A stretch of DNA of 64,000 bases from Cyprinodon diabolis (lineage: Eukaryota > Chordata > Actinopteri > Cyprinodontiformes > Cyprinodontidae), in assembly GCA_030533445.1 (NCBI GenBank), contig CM060076.1:27691103-27755102 (forward strand), written 5' to 3'. Position 1 is the first letter of the stretch. Each line of letters begins with the position of its first letter. The notes beneath the pieces were generated by a model. The model saw nothing but the letters and a program-made list of their open reading frames with translations. It was not told the DNA's origin and searched no databases. The position numbers and the translations under genes are program-made. Positions 25,086-38,115 of the stretch are shown here, one piece after another.

Positions 25086-26866
25086 TCAATGTCGACTCGC
25101 TGCATTAAATTTCTTTATAAAGGATGAAGCACTGTACCGTTGTTGACACAATCGCCTCAAAAATGTCCTGCATCAAATCTTGCAACTGTCATCGGCTGGT
25201 TTTTTACCAACGTTGGATTTTGTTGAAATATCCTGAGAGGGGCAGTGGCCACTATGGCCCACAACCCACTGAGCCGGCTTGCTCTAAAATAGAATGGTAC
25301 ATTCCAAACCAATATAACAGCGGCAGTGCACCATCACAAGACCGCAGTAAATGGCAAAATTATTGTGCATACTTTCTGAGGCACGCCTAAAAAAAACCCA
25401 CTGTGTCCACATGTACTCCCACTAACATCAGGTAGTGTTTAAGTGTCCTTCGCCCTAATGTATGACTAAACATGCTGCCCCTTTACCAAGCTGCCCTTAT
25501 ATGCAAAGAAGGGAACTGTCATGCCACACCAGAGACCTTAAAAACAGGATATGGTCTGGATTTCTCATTATGAAATGTACGCAAACAACTCCTAATAATA
25601 AAACCTAACTCCACTTTGATTAAAGAAAGAAAAAGACAAGGATTCATGCACCCATGCCACCCATATCCGGGGAAACTGATCTGTTTTGTGTGTGGATTTC
25701 CTGGCAGCTTGCAAACTGTATGCTGGAATGCAGATTCCTCTCGCTGCAGAAATGACTTAATGGCACGAGAGGCTGTATCGGGTTCAGACAGCCATAGAAC
25801 GGTCTGTGAAAACTTTAAAGGCACAAAGATTAAAGTATATAATAGGGGGGTTAGGGAAACAGCAAAACAATGACACTCCACCTAGGACAAAGGGGAAGCC
25901 CTACAAGGATGTAGTCAGGGACAAAAACCTCATATAGCCATAGCAAAAAAAAAACACCTGCCCCTATTACATGGCCAAAGCCTGCTGGTACCCCAAACAC
26001 TACAAAACCAAAGGAACAGAACCCCACCCACATCTTTGAACCCCACTTCAGAGAAAATAACACAAAGCAAATTAGTGTCTGCACCATTGGCTATCTGAAT
26101 CTTGCAAGTTCTTTCAAATTTCTAACTGGTCCAATGATTTTCATTAGGAGTGCATCAACAGCTATTTAAACAAATAAGTACACTCAGCCAGCAAGTATCA
26201 ACTTGTTATACTTACAATAGAAAAACTCTAATATTTTTTTGGGAAAAAAAATCATCAAGGAATGTAACTGTCCAAACATCTTTCCATCCAAAAAGTGTTT
26301 TGCTTTAGCCTTCTACCTCTGATACCTCTGCATTCCATTGGTCCGAAAGATTTCTGCATCAAGGCTAAATTTGCGGAAATTCCTCTTGCTTGCAAGGTAG
26401 GTGAGATTATGCTACAATAAAAGATTCATTTATATTTAGGTTTTTACACATTTTTTTTTTTTACCAGGTGGTGCCAATAAATGTGGCAGGAATACAGCTC
26501 TCCCTTTCCCTTTGGATTATGGCATGGATTTTGTTTTCTAAAACAGAAACAAAAAGGATCAAGTTACAAAACTTTGTGTACCTGGGGAACATTCCCCGGT
26601 CGTGGTCTGCGTTTGCTGATTTGTGCACGTCTACTCCAATGGAGCTGTAGAGAAAAGTCAAAGTCACACTGGAACCGTTTAAAACAATGTGAAAATCCAA
26701 CAGTGTGCAGCATGCATTATCCAAAATATTGCTTGCTGTAAAGGGTGTTCATCTAGGTTTGCATAGCCTAGGTATTCAAATATACACAAGCTATCTATAT
26801 AATATCACTTTGTGAATTTTGAAAAAGAAAAGTTAGCCTTCATGTTATAAAGAACAACTAAATAAT

Positions 26867-26868
<2 letters not shown>
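25086..26868. other. Non-coding DNA
   Basis: No gene was recognised. Overlapping short frames on both strands at 25520-25880 show no motif. A short poly-T lies at 26450-26461. Confidence 0.45.

Positions 26869-26913
<45 letters not shown>
26869..26913. repeat. (TA)n microsatellite
   Basis: About 22 consecutive TA units, ending in TTCTTTTTAAAC. It is a simple repeat and likely variable in length. Confidence 0.95.
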
Positions 26914-26915
<2 letters not shown>

Positions 26916-28574
26916 TTTTTAAACTGTTTATATTAACACCAAGATTTCATCTAATTGTAGTCGTTTTACTCACGGGTATCATACCTTGATTATTACATAC
27001 CAACCAATGTCTACACTAAACCTTGCTAAAATCTGTTCCTTCTGTGTTTTGGTACTTATACTTCTGTTATCCCAATCTGCTGCTGTAAAAATCAGAAATG
27101 CCCTAACAGCAGCCCTTTTAAAAGAAAGCATGGGAGAAAACTGAATTAATGTTATTAAGACCATTAGGTTACCACCCAGCAACGAAAAATAGTGCAAACC
27201 TCAGCCGTTCATTCTTTGCAGCTGTTAATCACTTTGTTACACTCTAAAACTTCCATCTGCATAGTTTTGGCTTTGTTAAAAGGGGAGAAGTCAAACCCGG
27301 AGCTAAACCAGAGAGCCGTCTACAGCGTATTCTGTCTTCCAATCCCACACTGAAAGCTCCAAGTGAACACACTAACTCTGCTGTGAGGTATCCTTGAGGA
27401 AAATATCCAGTTACTTCACAGCAACACATAAAGGTGTTCCTCAAACCAGGTGGAAATAGCAAAACTGACACATGCCGTCACTCCACTGCTGTCAAATAAC
27501 TCTCCTGTTTCCAGCTTTCAGAGGTGAGTGTATCTGCCAGGACTTTGCCGGCCTCTGAGGGGGCCGCTGGGTGAAAGGGAGCAATGACTTGGACCAAAGC
27601 TGTCAAAAGACTTAATTCCATCTTGACGGAAAACTTCAGCTCGCACAACAAATAGTAATGACTATGTAAGAGTTTGTTTTTTATTTTTTTACAAAATTTA
27701 TGTTCTAAATATTGACTTTAAATTGGCCTTTTAATAAGCTTAAACGGTTGGAAATACTCAGAAACAGATGCAATGAAAGTAAGCCTTTGGATGCTGACAA
27801 AGAAAGCGGGGATGTAATGCTGGAGACAGGGGTGTTTCTATACATCAAACTGCACGACGAACAGAAAAACACACATCCATAATGATTTAATCACTATTGG
27901 ATTGGGATAAGGTGACTGCAAAGACCACTGGAGTAAATGAAACTCATTGTCATATTCCTGAGTCCAGTTCAAGATGATCTGAGCTCTACGAGATGCTGCA
28001 TTTTCCTTCTAGAAGTAGCCATCAGAAGATGGGTGGTCATAAATTAAAAGAGATGAGAAGCAGGAGCTCTCGGCTGTGATGTTCAAATTAGGCCCAGTTA
28101 TTACTAGGGGGAAATACCCTGAGATTATAAACTATACCCAGATAAGCAGTATACCATAAACCAGTTTAGTATTCTTTTCTGACCATGGTCATTAACAAGG
28201 AATACTCATATTTATAGCTGAATTTATATTTGTGAAGCATTCTCTGTAAACCTGGGAGATATTTCAGTAGCGGCAGCTGGCCAATAGAGTGCACTAAGGC
28301 GCAGCCCCAGCTACCCAATGACCCTGATTAAGACATAAAAAAAAAAATTGTTTATATAACTTAATTTTAAATAAAAATGTAAAATATTTCAAAATATATT
28401 GATATATATTTCTTAGATGTGGAAGATAAATATTTAATCTTTGATGACGAGTAAAGCATTATTTCATTTTTCGGCGTATTGGTGACGTGTTTCTGCCCAA
28501 GGAAGCAAGAATGTTTACCCCTTGACACTCGTTACAAGTTGTGCATGCTCAGTAGCTGCTCTGCAATAGAAACT
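26914..28574. other. Non-coding DNA with a short dispersed-repeat phrase
   Basis: No gene was recognised. 27480-27670 is GC-richer and single-copy in appearance (TTGCCGGCCTCTGAGGGGGC). At 28268-28330 the phrase GTAGCGGCAGCTGGCCAATA, GAGTGCACTAAGGCG resembles a recurring fish DNA-transposon end, but no partner was found. Confidence 0.4.
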
Positions 28575-28932
28575 TATAAAGGCTGATTTATACTCAGAAA
28601 CCAGGTAGTCTGCGTGTGCGTCGCAGTGAACACAAATGTACCTCCACCCCTTCCACAGACACTATGGTGCCCCTCTCCAATATTGTAGTTTCTATGACAG
28701 CATTTGTGGAAAACGACTCGTAAAAATGGACCAGCTAGAAGAGCGAGGTGCGCAAGAACCCTGGGACCCTTAGTTATGCCTCGGCCGTAACTAGACCCAC
28801 AGCTAGTTTGTGATTGTTTCTCTTGCCTTGTGGCGTGAAATAACATGCTTCAATATTGGGCATAAATCAAAAATATCTGCAACAAGCTCACTGCGACACA
28901 CTGCTGCTGAAATATAACCAGCCCTTAGGACG
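28575..28932. mobile_element. MITE with imperfect inverted ends
   Basis: The left end is AAGGCTGATTTATACTCAG followed by GTGTGCGTCGCAGTGAAC. The right end read in reverse gives AAGGGCTGGTTATATTTCAG followed by GTGTGTCGCAGTGAGC. The arms thus match over about 55 bases with several mismatches. The interior shows no transposase. From memory, fish elements with a GGCTGATTTATACTTCTGCG start exist, but I cannot fix the superfamily because no clean target duplication is visible. Confidence 0.6.
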
Positions 28933-31900
28933 GCCCAGGGTGCAGTTAAGCAGCGACCTGAGGTGACAGGAAGTGTATTTGGTCACCACCTCCCGCCACA
29001 GAAGTTTTGCGGGTGATTTACAGGTTGAGTCGCGGGAGGGGAGAAGCATTAGAGAGAGAGAGAGGGAGAGATAAATGGCTCAAGAAATGTCCTTTTCAAG
29101 GATCTGGTTTACAAGGCTTGGCTAACTGAATGTAGCAAGGCTAACACTTAATTCTCCTTTCCCTGCATCCTTTTTAAAACTTCAGGATCTGACCCAGCAT
29201 GAATAGTAGGGCTGATTTAAAGCACTTTTTAGAAAAGGCAAAGAAAAATGAACAATCTGGGATTCACATAGAAAATAATATAATAAGTGTACTTTTTCTA
29301 GATGTTTGTCAATTTGCATAGTTGCTCTTAAATAAACACATTCCCAGAAAATAAGGCTGACTAATAGCTTCTACATTATTAAACTGGTAAATAAAAAAAT
29401 TTAGGTTTGTAACACAACATTGGACCATGCAAAACACAGATTTGCCTTCACAAAGCCTCAGGAGGGAACAATTTATGTACAAAATGTTGTACAATTTATG
29501 TACTAAAGTGTTTTTATAATGTTTCTGTTGTTGGCATTCATATAAATATACTGGTGTGAAAATTAGTATACTATTGATTGGTTTTTGGTATACATCTGTT
29601 TTGAATTTATATCCACCTGAAGAAAACTCCACCAGCCGCCACTGTAATGCAGTGTTATTATGCAGAGTAGATCAGAAGTTTTTTAAATACTCAGACCTGA
29701 TGCTCAACTTGAGCAGGACCTCTACAACAGGCGTTGCTTTGTGACTGGCTGATTGGCCTTTTCTGCTGCAAGCAAAGGAACAGGTGTGCTTAATAGTATG
29801 GCTTGTAAATGTATGAACCTTAAATACTGAGCTCAAGTAAAGGGTATCTCAGATTGCCAGTTGTTAGTCACATTTCACAGATCTTCCTGTTTGAGCCGTT
29901 CACAGATACCATGAATCATCTGTTGTGCATCAAATAGATCCGCAGTTTGGACTGACAGCGGGAGTCGCATCAGCATGAATGTATTCCAGATCTGGCAACC
30001 TGATAGCATGCCTTTCTTCTCCCTGTAAACAGATCATCCATTCAAAGCTTCTACATCTAACTTAAGAGCAGCTCAGTCTCAGTGTCCACTGACTGGTTCC
30101 ACGTGTGTGTAGGCGAACCTTGTGTGTGTCTTGTATTTGTGTGTGTTTATGGTTTAAAGTGTACGGCTGCACTAAGGGGTCATGAGTCACTGGAACACGG
30201 ACATGACTGATGCCCTCACTAGGTTTTACTCTAATTACCGCTGAGGTGTTACTGATTGTCCTGGTGACAATCCTGAGCTTGGCTGGTGTGTTGTTACAGC
30301 CTCGCCAAGATGAGACAGTCACAAATTCAAGCTCATAAGCTGTAATTGCACATTTTTCGAAAGGACTGCACTACTAAGTCACAGCACACCTTGACGCTTG
30401 GATGTGCGTAGGCTGTGGCAAACCCCAACCCTGTCAACTGCTGTAGTAATTGCTGCTGACTAATGTTCTTGCTTTGGCGCTGGAAACAAAAAAGCTCCCC
30501 AATAAATCTGGAGACCATTTTAGGACGTCACCAAACAGGCTGTGAGTTTGCATGGGGAAAAAAAAGAACTGACTTAAAAGCCAAAGAAATAGCAAAGCTG
30601 AAAACATGTAACCTTAACAACATCAAATTAAAGCTCTCATCAAACGTTGGCTGCGATGAAAAGGAGCTGAAAAAGGCACAAAGTTGGCCAGCAAAGCATC
30701 TCAGTTTGAGGAAATACCCACACTGCACAGAAGCACAGCCTCCAGTCATTTCCAATGCTTACAAAGACAATAGGGACACACGGATGCTTAAGTAATAAGC
30801 CCAAAATTACTTCCAGATCAGTAAAGCCTTCTCTTTTTTAACATGGCAGTCATGCGGTAAAATCAGAGCCACGCGAACAGAGGGTTTTGTTGAGGATCAA
30901 AGATTGTGATTAGTCTTCACTGTCCGTCCGCCATAATGGGGAGATCTGCGGCCGATGGCAACCATATGCAGGCTGGATTAACCTCTCCATCACAACCTGA
31001 GGGAAGAGGAGAGAAATACAAAGTGGGAAAGGAGAGTAGAACAGAGAGGTGAGGAAAGCCAAAGACATGGGGAGGAGGAAGAGGAGGGGGTGAAAGTACA
31101 GGGGTAGAAAACATTAAATGTCAGTCGCTGATGTGTGGCATAACACGTGTGCCCAATATGCAGGAATGGTTTCGATACATTTACTGACCTATAGAGTGCG
31201 GAAGTTACAGGAAACTGTTGGCTCAAACAAGCCTTTCAACTTTTAAATGAGCCACGGTAGATTTCCTGCACTGCACATTTGGAATTTTAATAAATCTGAT
31301 GGAAGTGAGGATAGGGGTGGTTGAGATAATCATGTCGCTTTGAAGTCTTGTGTTGTCATCGGACATTGTAGAAACTATTAATGTTGTTTAAAAATCACCA
31401 TCTAAAATAATAACCCACAAATTTACCAGTAAGAACCTCAGGAAATGAAAAGACAGGGATTACGAAGTTCCAGCCAGATGTAACTCATGCATGTACTGCC
31501 AACCCTTCTCCTTAGAGTTTACCTAAAGACAGCTCCAAACTATAGCTTTTATTTCCATTATTAGCTTTATTAAAATATATTTTCATTATCTTGAATAGTC
31601 TAAATTGATTAATTTAAAAACAAATCATTAAGGGATTTAAAATCTAAAATCTAAACAGACTAAGTGATATTAAATGATCTTGAAGCTTACTGCTTTGAGG
31701 CCTACAATAAGCAGAATACTAAATGAGATCCTTGTACGTTGCTGCCATTTTCATGAGACAACTTGTGCAATATTTACCTTTGCTGAACATTTGTTTTCCA
31801 CTCAAACAAAGACCTATACTTTTTTTTTCTATCAAAGTCTTGAATAGAGCAATAATACACTGGTGCATACACAGTCTACTGAAAAGGGGGAGAAAAGACA

Positions 31901-32130
31901 AAAGGAAATAAATGTTTTTTTAATTTTTTTACCAAAATTCAATACAGATTAATATACAGATATATTTTGGCCCCTAATATGTAAGTAATTCACACTAGTG
32001 AAAAAGTAGATTTATCCACACTTTTTCTACGTACAGCCTCGCTAGGATTTTTGATATGTTTGAGGGATGGTGGTGGAGATTTTCTCTCTCAAAGTTGTGT
32101 TACCCCTACTGCATCCCAATGACTTATGTG
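28933..32130. other. Non-coding DNA
   Basis: No gene or repeat family was recognised. A short GA-rich run lies at 29050-29075 and a GT-rich one at 30100-30145. 30890-31130 is GC-richer, with GCCATAATGGGG and GCTGGATTAACC (a GGATTA paired-homeodomain core), and could be regulatory. A frame at 30463-30795 is open but has no motif. Confidence 0.4.
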
Positions 32131-32788
32131 TGTCAGGGCTCAGAATAGAGGACCCAGTATTCAAGTCCAGACAAACAGTGGGATTATTTCAAAAAGCGTT
32201 TATTAATAAAAACAGGCAGATCTGCGAATCTGCAGTGGCTATGGCATCTAGGGCAATAACCTCTCCAGAAAAACACAGGTTAGTGACCACGATAATCTGA
32301 CGGAGGATGATTATAAATGTGTGTGTCACCAACCTGGTTTAAGAGTTCAGTCCATAGCCAGAGAACAAGGTAGGATCCAGCTGGTGGGCAGCCAACAACA
32401 TGCAGTGGGCACCGCCCAGAGTGTCCCAGATGCTGCAAACACAGAGATCATGCAGAAGTTTGAAGCCAGGTCAGGCAAACAGATCAGAACAGGAACAGGC
32501 AGACTCAGAGGTCCAGGAGTCTGAAGCCAGGTCAAACAGATCAGACAGAAATGGGCAGGCTCAGTGGCTGAGAGGCAGAACAGGTCAGGATCAGAATATA
32601 AGAAGCATCAAGAAACTCTAAAAACACTATCACCACACAGGATAATCTGGCACCAATGACTGGATGTAAGCGTCTTAAATAGAGGCAGGAACAGGTGGAT
32701 CAGAGGAGAGGTAATAAGCAACTGGGCAGAGTTAGACAGGTTAATGGAATGAGTTATTAAGCCAGTCGTCAGTGCCAAGATCATGACA
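32131..32788 (-). mobile_element. Solo LTR, minus orientation, same family as 35250-35957
   Basis: On the minus strand it starts TGTCATGATCTTGGCACTGA and ends TTCTGAGCCCTGACA, with an AATAAA (complement of about 32202-32212) shortly before GGGTCCTC. Start and end phrases match the plus-strand LTR at 35250-35957 (TGTCATGATCTTGG ... TGGGTCCCCTGTTCTAAAC). The flanking five bases, ATGTG and ATATA, differ by two transitions, so the target duplication is at best eroded. No gag-pol sequence lies beside it. Confidence 0.7.
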
Positions 32789-33032
32789 ATATATGCCTAA
32801 GTGAATTCTAAAGCTCACCTTGGATTACCTTCTGTGGAGTGTCAGTGATGCTTTTCTAGAAATGCACATTCCAGTACCTGTTCCTGTTGCCTTGTTCACC
32901 ATTCCAACTGAAGGAACTTTGAAACCATAAGTGGAAAAAATCACTAATCTTCCATACCTACTTCTTCATCCCCAACCTGCCATGTCAACATTAACATAAG
33001 AGATACTTAGCAATTGTACTGAGCTTTGGGAT

Positions 33033-33090
33033 CATAGAAAAATATTTAAAGAACTCCATCAGTTTGGAGTTCTTTAAATGGTTTTCTATG
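33033..33090. repeat. Near-perfect hairpin, 26-bp arms, 6-base loop
   Basis: The arm at 33033-33058 is complementary to 33065-33090 at 24 of 26 positions, with loop TCAGTT. Transcribed, it would fold into a stable AT-rich stem of microRNA-precursor size. It also resembles a tiny palindromic repeat. The related phrase AGTTTGGAGTTGTTTTTC recurs just downstream (33111-33129), which hints at repeat origin. No function is asserted. Confidence 0.7.
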
Positions 33091-35249
33091 TAATTTAGCC
33101 ATTCCAATAGTTTGGAGTTGTTTTTCTTGGAAATTATTGTACAAATTTCTCTTTTTGCATTTCTCTTTTTTCTCTTTTTATCTTAATAACTTGTATTTAG
33201 AAGACATACAGACTAGTTTTAAATATTTTTTTAAGGGCACCAACAAATCGTTCCATGTCTATTTATGTCTATCACTTGTTGTTCTACGATTGGTTTTGTG
33301 CATTCGTTTCTTCACTTATGCTCTGTATTATTAAGAAGAGACATTGAGTCCTAGGTTTAATGGGCCTTGGTTTTCTTTCATCAGGAGGGAGCCAAGTCAT
33401 CACGGCTGAGTGTACGCTATGTGGGCTGGAGCGTTTGGAGAACCAGAGCTGGATAAAGTGATATCATATCGTTTAGCAGAGGATCCCCCTCTGCTGGCAT
33501 CAGTTCTAAGATGTATTCATTCCTTCAAAAGGTGTGTTGTCATTTGATTCTGGGAGTAGTGAATATCTGCACTGCTATCTTGCAGCTCTCATCACAATCA
33601 ATTGAGATTAAAGTGAAAGTGTTGCATATCATACAGCACATGCAGGCAGCCAAACAACACTTAAAGAGCATCTGCTGGGGATTGTCAATCTGTTTTTTTC
33701 TCCTGGGGATGTAAATGAGTACTGCATCCTGCATCAGTCCCTCAGTTTTTCACAATCAAAATATGTAATCAATTTACTGGTTTTTAAACTGTTCTGCAAA
33801 AAGATCATGTTAGTACATTACTGTAGCTGCTCCTGGTTAAAGCTCCAAAACCCCTTATATGGTAGTCTGGCTCTTTTAAAAAAAGGAAACTTTATTTGGC
33901 AAAACTAAACCATCCATGCGTGGTTCATGGAAGCAGATTTTGATCATTATGCTTAAATAATAAATGTATATTCCTTTTCACTTACATGTTTCCTTTTATT
34001 TGAAATAAAGAAATGATTCTGTAATCAACTCAAACTCACTGCGGTTTCATAAGAAGAAAAATATATCTGTGAATCGGGCGACTGCCTGTGAAAAGGCTAC
34101 TCTGAAATCCACCATTCCATTCTAATTAAGTGCAACAGATTCAACATAAACGTCATGGCCTTTCGCATAATCCTGCCTGTTATAATAAGAACCACCATCA
34201 AAGAACACTGATGTAATGACTGTTATGAACACAAGCAGTTCTAAATGTCAAATGCCATTTATCTGGACCACCCACATTTCTCTATGCAGCAACATTTTAA
34301 CAAATCTGCATAAAAGTCTTCCTTTCTTTTTTAACCAAAAATCATGATTGATGAGTATCATTTTCTAAATGTCAGTATCATGCTAATTTTGTGGCTGCAA
34401 TGACCAAAATAAATACAGATGAATTAAATCTAAAGTGAATAAAATTATTGAATTGAACATGTGTGAATAATATGCGTAATATATTTAGTGGTCTTTTATA
34501 ATTCAAGAACATTCATTTATTATTTATATTTCCATTTATTACTGTTGAATGAAATCATCCTCCACTAAAATTATGAAAATAAATAGAGAACTAAGATATT
34601 CAGAAACCTTTTTTTTATTGTCATTAATGGTTGCGATCAACTTGACTTTTTCACCTTTTGAAACCATTATAAGTTGCAAAAGTCATATAGATTCAGGTCC
34701 ATACATGTTCTGTATCTTATTACTTAGTGTCACAAGATAGAATTTTTTCTGTCTTTAGGAACTAAAGCTGATATCTATACACATCATCTTGATTCAGGGG
34801 AACAATGGGATCAAGAGCCACACCTTTTTAATGATGTCTTGTTTGATGGCTGTTGTCTTAAATATGCACCCATAGTGTAGGCCGGTCAGTTTATATGTGT
34901 AATTCCACTTCTCATTTTTGTTTGCACGTCTTGCTAAACTGTATTTTAAGGTGTGAACGTATTTTGTGTATGTATTGTTAATCTCACAATATTGTATTAT
35001 TTTTTCAAAGAAGGGTTTTTACACTTTGTATTTACCAGAGAAAGAGTGACCGTATTGGTTGTTGCAGCTCCCTGTTGGCTCTGCTCCCTGTCATTTTCCT
35101 GTCTTTATTTGGTGTGGCCATGTAGCTGTCAATGGAGGAAAGCCGCATGAAGTAAAAATTATATGTCCTCAGATTTTGCAAAGCAGAAAACAAAGATTTT
35201 TGGAAAAAATGTACTCAAAGGTTTTCTTTATGTTGTTAAACAGGTTAGC
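33091..35249. other. Unique non-coding DNA
   Basis: No gene was recognised. 33370-33720 and 34060-34220 have the mixed, repeat-free texture of possible regulatory elements (CAATCAATTGAGATTAAAG; CATTCTAATTAAGTGCAAC). 32789-33032, just before the hairpin, is featureless. Conservation is untested. Confidence 0.4.
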
Positions 35250-35957
35250 TGTCATGATCTTGGTGGTGATGACTATCTTGATTGTTCATTCTATTTACCT
35301 GCCTAGCTCTGGCCGCTTTCTCGTCACCGTTCATCTGTATCACCTGCTCCAGTCTCTATTTAACCTGCATGCTCTCAGTCATCAGTGCCAAATTATTCGA
35401 TCCTTGAGTGAGAGTTCTCTAGTGCACCTGATTGTGTTCTAATTGCCTGATCCTGACCCGTTCTGCCTTTGGACCTCTGACCCTGCCTTTTCCCGTTCTG
35501 CTCTGTTTGCCTGACCTGTCTTTGTACTCCTGCTGGATTCTGCCTGTTAACGACCCTAGATCTGCTTTCTGACACCGACCTGGATTTCCCTTTGGTACCT
35601 CTTTGGATCTCTAATCTTCTGACCCAGGCTCCAGTGAACCTCTTTGGCACTGGCTTTGGCTTTACTCTCTGGATTGTCCTGTCTTCCTTTGTTCACTTGG
35701 ATCTGAGCTCCTGCCAGTTCTGCTGTCTCCAAGACTTCAGCGTCTAGAACTCTCTGGGCAGCATTCATAACGTTGGCAGCCTTTCGACTTGAATCCACCT
35801 CTTCCTCTGGGCACAGACTGAATTTAAAGACCAAAGATTCCATCCTTGGACGCCCTAGCTGCCACTGCCAATCCGTCGTTTTTAAACAAAAGCTTTTTGA
35901 GTAATCTAACTTTCTGTCTTGCCTTTAATACTGGGTCCCCTGTTCTAAACATTGACA
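35250..35957 (+). mobile_element. Solo LTR, 708 bp, with 5-bp target duplication
   Basis: Seen: TTAGC flanks both sides (35245-35249 and 35958-35962). The element runs from TGTCATGATCTTGG to CTAAACATTGACA, giving TG...CA ends. The body contains the pyrimidine-rich CTGCCTTTGGACCTCTGACC and TTTGCCTGACCTGTCTTTG repeats common in fish LTRs. It is the same family as the minus-strand copy at 32131-32788. No internal coding sequence is present, so it is a solo LTR left by recombination. Confidence 0.87.
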
Positions 35958-35962
35958 TTAGC

Positions 35963-37455
35963 TCACATTGGCTAGCGTCTCTACCCGCCCATTGTCAATG
36001 CATTTATGAAGTTCAAATGATTGGTATGACCAACATCCACTAAAACAAAATCATTAAAAATGCAGAGCAGTACATGGAGGCGGTCTAGGTAGCCATTAAT
36101 TACACTGGTGCATGTGAATGGGGAAATCCGCCATATCTGTCACCTAATTTTCTTCCTTGTTTATTTTTTCCGCACTTTGATACTGTACCTCCAAGATTAC
36201 CTGTTATTATTCTGCTTGTTACTATTTAATACCCAATTGTAAGCACCCAGATGATGGACAAAAAAACCCAAATTTATATTTTTTTTTGGAAAAAGGAATT
36301 TATAAAAGGATTCACTTTTACTTTTAATGTGGCCGAACATTACTACAACTTAATATAGTAAAGCAGATATCTGGCATATGAAGTCAGCATGCCGTCATTT
36401 TGGCAGAACGTTCTGGAAATGTCTTTTCCTGAGCTGAATATATATGGACCAAGAAAAGACACATAAGAACATAAAAAAACATTAAAAATATATTATTAGC
36501 CTTTGACAGTTAAAGGAAATGTAAAATATGAGTGTTTGAGATAAATTTAGAAACTTATTTTACCAAATACAGCAAAACATCTCCCAGCTTTCAAAATGAA
36601 TAATTTCTTTGATCTGTTTTGGGTAAAATTTAGTTTATTTAATTTACAAGAAAGTTAAACCAGGGGATATTATAAATTCTAAATAAAGACAGAGACAGAC
36701 TTTTCATTTTGATCTCATTTCTGAGAACTTTGCTCTGCTGAGACCTTATTCAGCACACAGAACAGCAAATGTTTATAGTGGACTGACGGGAACGAGCGCT
36801 GTTTTGGTATAATCTTCGATTAACTTCAGCCTAAAAACGTCCCCCCAGCGAAGAACAACTTATTGCTTGTTTTTCAACAATGTGATGATGAGTGTGCACA
36901 CATAAAACATTTGCTTCCACACCCTTACTCTTTAGGGAGGACACCAAGAGGAAAAACTGTAAATCTTTCATATGTAAGACTTTCAAGAATTTAGTCACCC
37001 TTTGAAATTTGCCTTGATGAGCAGTAATTACCATCCAGACCCTTCCATCTTCTACACACTTTCATGTCCCCTCAGTGGGTCTTGAATCACTGCATCTCGT
37101 GGTCTCCCTAACGACCCTTTGGGTGTCTGATCTTGCAGAGAAGACCACCATAAGTGCAAAACTTTGGCACTCAAGAAGGTTCGTTGGTGTGCCCTTAAAT
37201 CATCTTAGCCCTATTCCCATTTCTGTACAAGCTTCATATTCCTGAGCAAGATAAATATTTGTGAAACGTATACTGTAGTTACAGAACTGGGCTTGGGCCA
37301 AAAAAAGGGTACTTAAAACATGAGCCAAAGGGTACCATTTACCATTAGGCAATTACTGCAAAAGCAGTGTTTGTAGTTCTTTGACATGATTTTTTTTTTG
37401 TGTGTGTTTCTTAGTTCCAGTAACTCGCTTCTACTGTATATGAAATTCATCATTA
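35963..37455. other. Non-coding DNA
   Basis: No gene or repeat family was recognised. 36060-36150 (GTAGCCATTAATTACACTGG, GGGGAAATCCGCCATATC) is repeat-free with a paired ATTAATTA core. The rest is AT-rich. Confidence 0.45.
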
Positions 37456-37458
37456 TGA

Positions 37459-38115
37459 CATTTTGTCATGTTACAACCACAGACTTCAATGCATGTACTG
37501 GGATTTTATAATGTAAATGAAAGTAAAGTAGGCCTTAGCTGTGAAATGGAACGAAAATGACTGATGTTTTTCCACCTTTTTCAGCTTTCAACAAGTTTTC
37601 TTTGAGGATTGTCATGCATTTAGCTGTAATCATCTTTCAATAAGCTTTGACTGACTTTCATGTCAGATGAGATCCCCACGAGATCATGGTGTGTTCAGGA
37701 TAAAATGTACACTCTCTGTTTCCCAGCATACATAGTATTTTTCATGTAGATCTAAGTTGATGAATTTACTTATTAGAATTTAGTAATGTGCTACTTAATG
37801 TTTAAATGGGAGTTTGAAATGATTTGTATATATATTGTATTTACCGTGTGTGCAGAACAGCTGCTGCATGTTTGCTACATGAAAACATAGCTGAGGCAGC
37901 CTATGGCTTGCTTCATACAAGGGTTTTCTTTTTGACACTCTTCCATGGTGCCTGAGTTTTGGATTCCTGAAGCTCCTCCAGAACTACTACGGCTGCTACT
38001 TTGATTTACGCCTTCCTTGTCCAGCCTGTCAGTTTAGGTGGACAGCCATGTCTTAATGATTTTGCAGCTGTGCCACACTCTTTCCATATTCAGAGGATGG
38101 ACTGAGTAAATGGAA
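37459..38115 (-). pseudogene. Tc1/mariner element remnant, transposase on minus strand
   Basis: The left part is a Tc1 inverted-repeat end (ATTTTGTCATGTTACAACCA, CAGACTTCAATGCATG). Decayed transposase follows in reverse order: 37595-37705 matches the stretch between the two catalytic Asp regions, 37690-37770 the segment after the first Asp, and 37925-38110 the N-terminal DNA-binding part (landmarks GACACTCTTCC, CTGTCAGTTTAGGTGGACAG, GCCACACTCTTTCCAT). Much of the catalytic domain and the second inverted repeat are missing, and no frame is open. In intact elements this DDE enzyme cuts and pastes the element at TA sites. It is the same family as 52897-54420. Confidence 0.75.

Noticed and set aside
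25519..25881. Overlapping open frames on both strands
   Set aside because: Frames on both strands are of similar length and neither contains a recognisable motif.
30463..30795. 110-codon plus-strand frame
   Set aside because: No family resemblance and no splice or promoter context.
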